From the NCBI GenBank assembly GCA_029056055.1, contig JAIDCC010000014.1, positions 1 through 64,000 of the forward strand: a DNA stretch of 64,000 nt. Direction: 5' to 3'. Under the pieces are notes generated by a model that saw only the letters and a program-made list of their open reading frames with translations, had not been told where the DNA came from and ran no database searches. This DNA comes from Duncaniella sp. (GTDB lineage Bacteria; Bacteroidota; Bacteroidia; Bacteroidales; Muribaculaceae). The translations under genes were made by a program, and so were the position numbers. This document shows, one piece after another, positions 52,119 to 60,220 of this stretch (position 1 is the first letter of the stretch; every line of letters starts with the position of its first letter).

Positions 52119-52271
52119 GTGATGCGGATAAAAATTTAGCCATCTGGCGGCGGATTGCCGAGGCATTCCTCCGGGAGATGGCATACTGATTAAGTAGTTA
52201 TGTGTAGTTGCGTATAGTTGCCGTGAGCGTGGTGGCGATGCGTCCGTCTCGTTCTTGCGGGGTGCCTTGGG

Positions 52272-52370
52272 TCAGACATCTCCCTGTGAGACGGATTTCG
52301 TGCGGTGCTTCGGCCTAATCAGTAGCCCGAAGCGACGCCATCGCAGATAATATGAAGCGTTCTGTTTCAT
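52272..52370 (-). CDS. Candidate trp-operon leader peptide (32 aa)
   Basis: MKQNASYYLRWRRFGLLIRPKHRTKSVSQGDV*, begins 8 nt after a -7 box and overlaps competing stems. Confidence 0.45.
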   Translation of the reverse strand: MKQNASYYLRWRRFGLLIRPKHRTKSVSQGDV

Positions 52371-52378
52371 AACGTCTG

Positions 52379-52409
52379 CAAAATTACAACAAATATTTTA
52401 TTCTGCAAA
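52379..52409 (-). promoter_or_regulatory. Promoter of trp operon
   Basis: Minus strand TTTG (52406-52409), 19 nt, TAATTTTG (52379-52386); matches TTTG-N19-21-TAnnTTTG. Confidence 0.75.
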
Positions 52410-52639
52410 CATTTTGCAAGAAAAATTTCAAAAATCATTGCAAAATGCTTTCAGAGGGCGCTGTTTCCCGATTTCTGTCGTCTCATGACTGATGTTTTCA
52501 TTGCGCGCTGCTGCGATTATGACTATCTTTGCAAGAACTTTTTTTGCCGTCCTTGTCACCTTCCGGCCCTTTTCTGTGTCATATTGACGAGACGCCTCAA
52601 AAATCACGTTACCATTCACCAAAAAAACAATCTTCAAAA

Positions 52640-53020
52640 ATGGAAGACCTCCTACCCATCATGGTGTGCGTCGTTTTGCCCGTGGCAATCGTCGCTATCG
52701 TTTTCGGAGCGCGAATTTTCAGTGAGAATCGCCGTGCTCAAGTGCTCATGAAAGCTATCGAGACAAGCCCCGACATCGACTTTGAAAAGCTCGCCGTCTC
52801 GCTGGGCACTCCGCGTAAGACCCCGTGTCAGATGCAGTCAGGCCGCTTGCTCCGCGGCTGCGCTTTCTCGCTCGTCGGCCTCACCTTCATTCTCTGGGGT
52901 GTGTTGTCGTCGGCCCCGTTGACCCTGGTCGAATTCTACTTCCTCCCCGGTGGCATCTGCCTTTCGATAGGCATTAGTTACCTGATTGTGTTTTACATCA
53001 ACCGTCAGAAGGAAATTTGA
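52640..53020 (+). CDS. Small membrane protein, DUF6249-like
   Basis: MEDLLPIMVCVVLPVAIVAIVFGAR..IETSPDIDFEKLAVSL; two or three TM segments. Confidence 0.62.
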   Translation: MEDLLPIMVCVVLPVAIVAIVFGARIFSENRRAQVLMKAIETSPDIDFEKLAVSLGTPRKTPCQMQSGRLLRGCAFSLVGLTFILWGVLSSAPLTLVEFYFLPGGICLSIGISYLIVFYINRQKEI

Positions 53021-53508
53021 CACGCGCCGTTACAGAGAGTGAGTTTGCTCTGTTGGTCAGAGCCACGGAGAAGGAGCTGAGGCACTTTCTCCGGGCTCTC
53101 ACCTGCGGCGATGCGAGCTTTGCCGACGATTTGGCCCAGGAGTCCTATGTGAAGGCCTATCTCTCTCTTGCCTCGCTCGACGACAGCCGCAAGTTCAAGT
53201 CATGGCTCTTCCGCATCAGCATCAACACCTATTTCAATCATCTCCGCTCCCTACGTCCCCATTCCGCTCTTTCGGAAAACCTCGTGGCTCCCGCTGAACC
53301 ATGCCGCGAGTACGAGAGCCTCTACGCGGCGCTCGACGGTTTGAGCGGGAGCGAACGCCTCGCCATTCTGCTTCACTACATGGAGGGTTACAATATCCGT
53401 GAAATCGCGGCTATCACCGACGCGTCGGTCGATGCTGTGAAAAAACAACTCTCGCGCGGTCGTATGCACCTCCGGCACCTCATCTCAAAACTTGAAAACA
53501 ATGCTTGA
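53017..53508 (+). CDS. ECF RNA polymerase sigma factor (TTG start)
   Basis: DDLAQESYVKAYLSL..FKSWLFRISINTYFNHLR (sigma2), LHYMEGYNIREIAAITDASVDAVKKQLSRGRMHL (sigma4). Confidence 0.9.
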   Translation: MTRAVTESEFALLVRATEKELRHFLRALTCGDASFADDLAQESYVKAYLSLASLDDSRKFKSWLFRISINTYFNHLRSLRPHSALSENLVAPAEPCREYESLYAALDGLSGSERLAILLHYMEGYNIREIAAITDASVDAVKKQLSRGRMHLRHLISKLENNA

Positions 53509-53899
53509 AAAGGAACTAAAACAGATTTTCGACGATTTCAAGCCCGCTCTGGGAAACAGCGACACGTTTCTCGCCGACTTGGAAAAGCATCTCGCCCTCG
53601 CGCGCCGACTGCGTGCCGAGGAGACTCGCCGTCGTCGCTTTTGCTACCGGCTGTGTGCCGCGGCCTGTCTGCTTGCCTTCATCGCCGGCTCGCTGCTGAT
53701 GTGGTTTCTCAGCTCGCACTCCGCTCCGTCGACCCTCTCGATGCCGCAATTGACGTTCCTCGCATTCGACATGGCCACGGTGGTTCAGGTGTGCCTTTAC
53801 CTCTTGGTTGCCGGGGCGGTGGTATGCGTTCCGCTCCTCCTCGTCGACCTGATTTCTGAAGCTTCGCCGCTGAAAATCCGCAATTCGGGTAGGAAATAG
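53501..53899 (+). CDS. Two-TM hypothetical protein, possible partner/anti-sigma of the ECF factor
   Basis: ORF overlapping sigma 3' end by 8 nt; two hydrophobic helices. Confidence 0.55.
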   Translation: MLEKELKQIFDDFKPALGNSDTFLADLEKHLALARRLRAEETRRRRFCYRLCAAACLLAFIAGSLLMWFLSSHSAPSTLSMPQLTFLAFDMATVVQVCLYLLVAGAVVCVPLLLVDLISEASPLKIRNSGRK

Positions 53900-54010
53900 T
53901 TGAAAATGGTAGACATTCTTTCCGCAAGTGCCACAACATTCCCGCGGAAACAAACGTTCTTAAAATATTGTGATTACTCACTGTCAACATTGGAAAAAAC
54001 ATTTTCTCAC

Positions 54011-55783
54011 ATGAACGAAATAGATTTGTCTGCCATCAAGACGCCTGCCGACATCCGCAAAATGAATCTCGGCCAACTCACTCAGCTCGCTGCCGAATTG
54101 CGAGCCAACCTGATTAAGAAACTTTCCGTCCACGGCGGCCACGTAGGTCCCAACCTCGGTATGGTGGAAGCCGTCATCGCGCTCCACTACGTCTTCGACA
54201 CCCCTGACGACAAGATTGTCTTCGATGTCTCCCACCAGACCTATCCCCACAAGATGATTACCGGGCGAATGGAAGCTTTCACAGATGCCGCCCACTACGA
54301 CGACGTGACAGGCTACACCAATCCTGCCGAAAGTCCATACGACCTCTTCTCGCTCGGACACACTTCGTCGGCCGTCTCGCTTGCCGCCGGTCTCGCCAAG
54401 GCGCGCGACCTCCGTGGTGGTAAGGAGAACGTCGTGGCCGTAATCGGCGACGGTTCGCTCAGCGGCGGCGTGGCTCTCGAGGGCCTCGACTACGGCGCCA
54501 CCCTCGGCTCGAATTTCATTGTCGTTGTCAACGACAACCAGATGAGTATCGCCGAAAATCACGGTGGTCTTTACGCCGACCTCCGTCTGCTCCGCAACAC
54601 CAACGGCACAGCAGAACCGAATCTCTTCCGCGCCATGGGCTTCGGCTACCGTTACGTCAACTACGGCAACGACCTCCGCAGCCTTATCGAAATGTTCCGC
54701 TCGGTCAAGGATATCGACCATCCCGTCGTGGTCCACATCAACACCATGAAGGGTATGGGTCTTCCCGTGGCCGAGGCCGACAAGGAAAACTTCCATTTCT
54801 CAGGGCCGTTCGACCCTGAGAACGGTGCGCCGCTCCACGAAGAAGCTCCCTCGGCTGAACCGCAAGACTATAGTTCGCTTTTCGGCTCCCTCATGTCGCG
54901 CCGCATGAAAGAAGACTCCCGCGTGGTCGCAATCACCGCCGGAACTCCCGGAGTGCTCGGTTTCGACAAGGAGCGTCGCCGTCAGGCCGGCAGTCAGTTT
55001 GTCGACGTGGGTATTGCCGAACAGACGGCCATCGACCTTGCAGCCGGTCTCGCCAAGGGCGGAATGCGCCCCGTGGCCGGATTTGTCAGCAGCTTCATCC
55101 AGCGCGCCTACGACCAAATCAGTCAGGACCTCGCTTTGAACAAGCAGGCAGCCACGCTCGTGATTTTCTACGGCTCGATGTTCGGCATGAACGATGAGAC
55201 TCACCTCGGATTTTTCGACATCGCTCTTCTCTCGAACATTCCCGGTCTGACTTTCCTCGCTCCGGCAAGCCGCGAGGAGTTTGAGGCTATGCTCGACTGG
55301 TCAATCCGCCAGACCGATGTTCCCGTAGTGGTGCGCACCCCCGGCACGATTGCAGCCACAAATCCCTCTCTCAAAATCGTCGACGATTATTCACGCCCCG
55401 TCTACGACATTGTGCGCGAAGGCGACGACGTGGCTCTGATTGGTGCCGGCGCAATGTTTGGTTTCACGCAGCAGGCAGCCGACCTTCTGGCAGCCAAGGG
55501 TGTCAAAGCCACGCTGATTAATCCGCGCAATCTGTCGGCTCTCGACACCGACGCCCTCGACAAGCTCAAATCCTACAAAGCTGTCATCACCGCCGAGGAC
55601 GGCATCATCGACGGAGGTTTCGGTCAGAAAGTGGCTTCCTATCTGGGCGACGCTTCGGCCAAGGTGGTCAATCTCGGTCTGCCCAAGGAATTCCTCAACC
55701 GTTACGACTACTCCGAGCTTCAGAAACGTTGCGGTCTCACGCCCGAGCAGATTGCTCAGACCGCTCTCGACCTGCTGAAGTAA
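54011..55783 (+). CDS. dxs: 1-deoxy-D-xylulose-5-phosphate synthase (short form)
   Basis: HGGHVGPNLGMVEAVIALHYVFD, VIGDGSLSGGVALEGLDYGA, DVGIAEQTAIDLAAGLA. Confidence 0.95.
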   Translation: MNEIDLSAIKTPADIRKMNLGQLTQLAAELRANLIKKLSVHGGHVGPNLGMVEAVIALHYVFDTPDDKIVFDVSHQTYPHKMITGRMEAFTDAAHYDDVTGYTNPAESPYDLFSLGHTSSAVSLAAGLAKARDLRGGKENVVAVIGDGSLSGGVALEGLDYGATLGSNFIVVVNDNQMSIAENHGGLYADLRLLRNTNGTAEPNLFRAMGFGYRYVNYGNDLRSLIEMFRSVKDIDHPVVVHINTMKGMGLPVAEADKENFHFSGPFDPENGAPLHEEAPSAEPQDYSSLFGSLMSRRMKEDSRVVAITAGTPGVLGFDKERRRQAGSQFVDVGIAEQTAIDLAAGLAKGGMRPVAGFVSSFIQRAYDQISQDLALNKQAATLVIFYGSMFGMNDETHLGFFDIALLSNIPGLTFLAPASREEFEAMLDWSIRQTDVPVVVRTPGTIAATNPSLKIVDDYSRPVYDIVREGDDVALIGAGAMFGFTQQAADLLAAKGVKATLINPRNLSALDTDALDKLKSYKAVITAEDGIIDGGFGQKVASYLGDASAKVVNLGLPKEFLNRYDYSELQKRCGLTPEQIAQTALDLLK

Positions 55784-55804
55784 GCAATACTTAATATCTG
55801 TCTC

Positions 55805-55853
55805 CACCGGGAGGCTGCGACACGCTTCAACACAGTGCCGCAGCCTCCCGGTG
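55805..55853 (+). terminator. Hairpin downstream of dxs
   Basis: caccgggaggctgcg-a-cac ... gtg-c-cgcagcctcccggtg. Confidence 0.65.
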
Positions 55854-55930
55854 CCATTCTCTGACGTCTCAGGTTTGACTTTCCGACGCTTTTTTGTAAT
55901 TTTGCAGCCAACTTGAAAAAACTCGTCCAC

Positions 55931-56491
55931 ATGGCTCAATTCAACTCTTTCGAAAAAGCGATAGACTTTTCATTCTGGAAGGACATTTGCGAAAAGCATG
56001 GCACGCGGCGCCACTACGCACGCGGCGATTACTTCGCCCTTTGCGGGACGATGCTCAAAGAAGTGGGCTGGATTGTGTCGGGCGGTTTCAAACACTCGCT
56101 CATCGACAATGCGGGCAATCTCAAAGCTGTCGGATTCGTATTCGAAGGCTCGGTGCTCGCCAACTACACGGCCGGCATCCTGGGGCGCGCCATGCCCACC
56201 GACATCATCGCACTTGAAGATTCGGAAGTGCTCGTCGTGCCTGTCGATATGATAAAAGAGCGATTGCACGACGACCCATCTCTCGACATCCGTTTTGCGC
56301 AGGCTCTCTTCGAGCAGGCCTACTACCACATTCTTCACGACTACCGCTTCACTCCCGCCGAACGCTATTTCCATCTTGTCGACCGCTATCCGCGCATCAC
56401 TCAGCTCGTGTCGCTCTCTGAAATAGCTTCCTATCTCAACATCTCCTACCGTCAGCTCCACCGCATCCGCTCTTCCGCACAGAAAGAATAG
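55931..56491 (+). CDS. Crp/Fnr family transcriptional regulator
   Basis: cNMP-binding-like fold region; C-terminal SLSEIASYLNISYRQLHRIRS HTH. Confidence 0.88.
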   Translation: MAQFNSFEKAIDFSFWKDICEKHGTRRHYARGDYFALCGTMLKEVGWIVSGGFKHSLIDNAGNLKAVGFVFEGSVLANYTAGILGRAMPTDIIALEDSEVLVVPVDMIKERLHDDPSLDIRFAQALFEQAYYHILHDYRFTPAERYFHLVDRYPRITQLVSLSEIASYLNISYRQLHRIRSSAQKE

Positions 56492-56498
56492 GAAGTTT

Positions 56499-56683
56499 TA
56501 AGTAAGTTCTAAAAATAAAACGATAAATGTGAAGAAAAATTCTTGAACAGTAAAACTCGTTCTTTTTGAATGCTTTGAGCCTTTCGTTCAGGCGCATAGC
56601 TCGCTATGCTTCTTCACTCAAGCCCCAAATCATCGCAAAAATAACTTCCTTTTATCTGTTCATTTATTTTTATCACTTACTTA
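56499..56683 (-). repeat. MITE-like palindromic element, family A copy 3 (185 bp, inverted)
   Basis: taagtaagttctaaaaataaaacgat..gcatagctcgctatgc..cacttactta, reverse complement of copy 1. Confidence 0.85.
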
Positions 56684-56770
56684 CGACGTCGCTGGCTCTT
56701 TCTGACATTTGTCACATTCGTTGTGGGGATTTAGTCCTACCTTTGCCGTCGAAACACCCATGACGACGAT

Positions 56771-57409
56771 ATGACTGCATTCCTCATTTCCAACACTACA
56801 TTCATTTTTCGTGTCCTGACGACAGTTCTCATCTCCGTCCTCGCCGCGGGGTGGGGCGGGGCGCTCCATGCCAAAAAGATTTATGTTTCGCAATGCGGGA
56901 TTGTCTACCTCAATTCCGGCGAAACAGTCGTGGCCGACGACACCCTCAACCTCCGGTTGCCCAAGAAGAAAGAGAAACCGGCAATTATCGCCCGTCCCTA
57001 CACTGCTGAAAATCGAATCGTGCGCCGCCTCGAGCCTGCCGCGATAGATTCGATAGTTGCATGGAGTCGCACCGCGCCCGAACGCACCCACACTTTCGTC
57101 TATCTCGACGGACGCGGTTGGTGTCATCAGGCCGAGCGGGCCGACGGCGTGGCTGTGCTCCTATATGGGTCGAAAGGCTACCGTTGTTCGGGCAACGGAG
57201 GGTTGTGGTTTTACGGAAAAGGCGACATGATTGTGGTGAAGGACGGCGTTGCCTTCAGTTTCGGCCAGCCTCACAAGAAGTTTGATAAAAAGAAGCGTGC
57301 CCGTCTGGCGGCCTTGTTCAATGGTGACCCCGCACGTCTCGAATACATCCGGCGAGCCGAGGGGCGATGCGACAAGGTTCTTCGCGGCTTGTGTTCAATC
57401 TCGGATTAG
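56771..57409 (+). CDS. Hypothetical secreted protein
   Basis: ORF downstream of TACCTTTG -7 box (56739-56746), signal-peptide-like N-terminus. Confidence 0.6.
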   Translation: MTAFLISNTTFIFRVLTTVLISVLAAGWGGALHAKKIYVSQCGIVYLNSGETVVADDTLNLRLPKKKEKPAIIARPYTAENRIVRRLEPAAIDSIVAWSRTAPERTHTFVYLDGRGWCHQAERADGVAVLLYGSKGYRCSGNGGLWFYGKGDMIVVKDGVAFSFGQPHKKFDKKKRARLAALFNGDPARLEYIRRAEGRCDKVLRGLCSISD

Positions 57410-57445
57410 TTATACACAGTTATACCTTGTAAACCTACAGCTATC

Positions 57446-58174
57446 ATGAAATTACGTTTTTGCATTACCATGATTCTCGCCGCGATGGCAGGGCTGAGCG
57501 CGTTCGGTGCCAAAGACCCCGACGAGTATCGCGCGCAACTGATTCTCGCGAACGGCGACACCATCATCGGCTACATCCACAATGACCTTAAGACCGGATT
57601 GAAAAATATGTTTTCAAAGACCGGCTCAATCCGTCAGTATGTCAATCTCGGCGAACAGCTTGACGGAGGAAAGACTAAACGCTACGGCGCGAAAGAGGTC
57701 AGGGAGTACAGGATGCTCAACTCCACCGAGGCTTTCCCCGAGGGAGAAGTGTGCGTCTCGACCATGATTAATTCCCCCGCCATGTTCAAACCCCTCAAAT
57801 ATGTGCGGGGCTTCGCCTGGGAGCGTGACAGGCGTGAGAGCGGACAGATTTTGAGATGGGATGTGTGGGAGACTACCGGCGGACAGAACAGCGTGAGCCG
57901 ACTCGTTCCGGCTATCGGGGTAAAATTCAAAGGCGCCCCCGCCGCGTTTATCCTCATGGTGAACGGGATGATGAACGATTGGTATGTGTGTCACTATCTG
58001 AAAAAGAACTATCCGGCACTTCTTGAGGCGTGGAATGCCTACTACCATGAAGGGGATGATGCCAAGGCCCACAGAAAGGAATTGACCGACAATCCCTCGA
58101 CAGCTCTGCTGTTCTACGAGAATTTCCTCCGCGACAACCCCCCGCTCGACGACGACGCCGAAGCGGGCAAGTGA
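57446..58174 (+). CDS. Hypothetical secreted protein
   Basis: ORF with signal peptide MKLRFCITMILAAMAGLSAFGA. Confidence 0.6.
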   Translation: MKLRFCITMILAAMAGLSAFGAKDPDEYRAQLILANGDTIIGYIHNDLKTGLKNMFSKTGSIRQYVNLGEQLDGGKTKRYGAKEVREYRMLNSTEAFPEGEVCVSTMINSPAMFKPLKYVRGFAWERDRRESGQILRWDVWETTGGQNSVSRLVPAIGVKFKGAPAAFILMVNGMMNDWYVCHYLKKNYPALLEAWNAYYHEGDDAKAHRKELTDNPSTALLFYENFLRDNPPLDDDAEAGK

Positions 58175-58195
58175 TAGAGACGTTTCCCGACACAA

Positions 58196-58226
58196 AGCGG
58201 GGTCATGCTCTTTGCATGACCCCGCT
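58196..58226. terminator. Bidirectional terminator between convergent genes
   Basis: Perfect 13-bp stem agcggggtcatgc / gcatgaccccgct. Confidence 0.8.
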
Positions 58227-58265
58227 TAATCGTCGTAAACCTTTGATAATGCCGTCGCTACGAGG

Positions 58266-58688
58266 TTATTCCTGCGGGATGGAGAGGGCGCGGGTAGATT
58301 CGAGGATGGGGAGGTTGGTCTCCGTGGGGACGTAAATCACGGTTTTGTTGCTGAGGTCGGATTGCTGACGCACCCAGAGGTATTGGATGTAGGTCGGAGT
58401 GATGCTTCCGTTTTCGATGCGGATAGCTTCGGCCGCGCCTTTGGCGCGTTCGATTTCGGCCTGTGCGTTGAGCTTCTCGGCTTCGAGATTTGCTTTGGCT
58501 TCCTCGATTTTGATTTTGCGGTTTTGCTCGGCCTTGGCAAATTCGGCTTTGCCTTCCATCTCCTGCGACCAGACGTTATACCAGGGGCGGATGAAGGCCA
58601 TGGCCACGAAGAAGACGATAATTCCTGCGACGCCCATGAGAACGGGCTTGATGAGATTTGTAGGTAAGTGATTGGGGTTGTTATACAT
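58266..58688 (-). CDS. Single-TM protein with prohibitin/HflC-type C-terminal tail but no SPFH head
   Basis: TM segment then coiled coil KAEFAKAEQNRKIKIEEAKANLEAEKLNAQAEIERAKGAAEAIRI and YLWVRQQSDLSNKTVIYVPTETNLPIL. Confidence 0.6.
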   Translation of the reverse strand: MYNNPNHLPTNLIKPVLMGVAGIIVFFVAMAFIRPWYNVWSQEMEGKAEFAKAEQNRKIKIEEAKANLEAEKLNAQAEIERAKGAAEAIRIENGSITPTYIQYLWVRQQSDLSNKTVIYVPTETNLPILESTRALSIPQE

Positions 58689-58727
58689 GGTTTTGTAGGC
58701 GTTTGAAAAAGGTGAGAACAGGGGTAA

Positions 58728-60209
58728 TCAGTTCTTGACGAGCTGCACCACGATGAGGCGTCCGCCGTCGGCACCTGAAAGGAGGATTTTGCGCCCCTCG
58801 GTCAGTTCGACGTATTCGCCCACTTTGATTTGCTTCTTGGGCTGCTCGGTGACGTCCCACATGTCGGGGAGGCGGCGGTTGATGAGTATCCATTTTCCGT
58901 TGTGGAAATGGAAATCGCCCACCGGCTTCTTGTCTTCCGGCTTGATGCGCTCGTTGGGAGTGACGAAACGATTGACGTGCCACATGTAGAGCGACTGTTT
59001 GTCATAGACCATCAGGCGGTAGTTTTCAGGCAGAAACCTTCCCGCGGCGGGAGAGTAGTAGAGGTTGAGCACGGGGAGCTGTCCGTGGAACTCGGTGCCG
59101 CAGAAGGGGCATTTCGGTTTCGTGGAGTTGTCGAATACAAACCAATGCGCCTCGCACGAGGGGTTCTGACAAGGCTGCATGAGGTCGGTGGTCTTGACGA
59201 GGGCGGTTTCCCACTCGTCGGCGGTGGGACGCTTAGAGGGGTCGTGCAGACCGTCGATGAAAGCGCGGTCGAAAAGCTCTTTCAGGTAGGGACCGCAGAT
59301 GGTGTAGGGAAGTTTCTCCACGTCGCCCTGAGGCAGTTCCGAGGGGGCCATGTTCTGAATCTTGGGCCGGTTGCTCTTGTCGGTGGGATGTTCGACGAAC
59401 AGAGCCTTCTCGCCCATCGAGAGTTCTTCGTCGCGAGCCGCGTCGAGGTCGTTGACCTTGCCGCCCCGCAGCGGATGACGATAGAGCAGATACATGTAGA
59501 TGAGCACCGCGAGGGCATGGCGGTCGGTCTGGATGCTCGGCAGCTTCTTGGCGGGGTCGCCGAGTTTGAGCGCGCGCGTCTGAAGCACCTCGGGAGCTAT
59601 GAAATCGGGCGTTCCCACCACGTCGGGCGGATACTTGCCGGGCACTACGAGTCCGTCGATGTCGATGACAGCGGCGTGTCCCGTCTCGGGGTCGACGAGC
59701 ACGTTCTTGTAGGAAAGGTCGGAGTGGGCGAGCCCGGCGGCGTGCAGACGGCGCACGGCGCGCGCTATTTGCAGACACATGTGATAATGGCTCAACCATG
59801 TGCCTTTCTGGGCGGGCTGAAGAAATTTGTTGCGCAGTTTGGCCGAGGCAAACCATTTGCCCTCCTTCTCCTTGCCTTTGAACATGCCGTCCTTGAAGAA
59901 AAATTCCTTATGGTAGGCGGGGCAGACTATACCGAGTTTGCCCTCCCACTCGACGAGCTTCGTGGGCCAGCAGAAAAGGTTTTCCCAGTAGTCGCCCCCC
60001 GCCTGATTGAAAATCTTCTCGCGATAGCGTCCGACGATGTTTTCGAGGCGGTCTTTGGCGTTGGCATCCTGCTTGTTGCGGAAGAACCCCACGACGTAGC
60101 TCTTGTCGGGGCTGAAATAGACATCTTTCATCGCGCCGCTGCCGATGACTTCGTCGACGAACTCGACGGTCGAGCCGTCGGAGGCTTTGAGTTTGATAGT
60201 TTTTGCCAT
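58728..60209 (-). CDS. Ser/Thr protein kinase with zinc ribbon and FHA-like C-terminal region
   Basis: HSDLSYKNVLVDP catalytic loop, VIDIDGL (DFG equivalent), GTPDFIAPEV; CQNPSC..CPFC; beta-rich tail. Confidence 0.87.
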   Translation of the reverse strand: MAKTIKLKASDGSTVEFVDEVIGSGAMKDVYFSPDKSYVVGFFRNKQDANAKDRLENIVGRYREKIFNQAGGDYWENLFCWPTKLVEWEGKLGIVCPAYHKEFFFKDGMFKGKEKEGKWFASAKLRNKFLQPAQKGTWLSHYHMCLQIARAVRRLHAAGLAHSDLSYKNVLVDPETGHAAVIDIDGLVVPGKYPPDVVGTPDFIAPEVLQTRALKLGDPAKKLPSIQTDRHALAVLIYMYLLYRHPLRGGKVNDLDAARDEELSMGEKALFVEHPTDKSNRPKIQNMAPSELPQGDVEKLPYTICGPYLKELFDRAFIDGLHDPSKRPTADEWETALVKTTDLMQPCQNPSCEAHWFVFDNSTKPKCPFCGTEFHGQLPVLNLYYSPAAGRFLPENYRLMVYDKQSLYMWHVNRFVTPNERIKPEDKKPVGDFHFHNGKWILINRRLPDMWDVTEQPKKQIKVGEYVELTEGRKILLSGADGGRLIVVQLVKN

Positions 60210-60220
60210 GAGCGGTGTGA

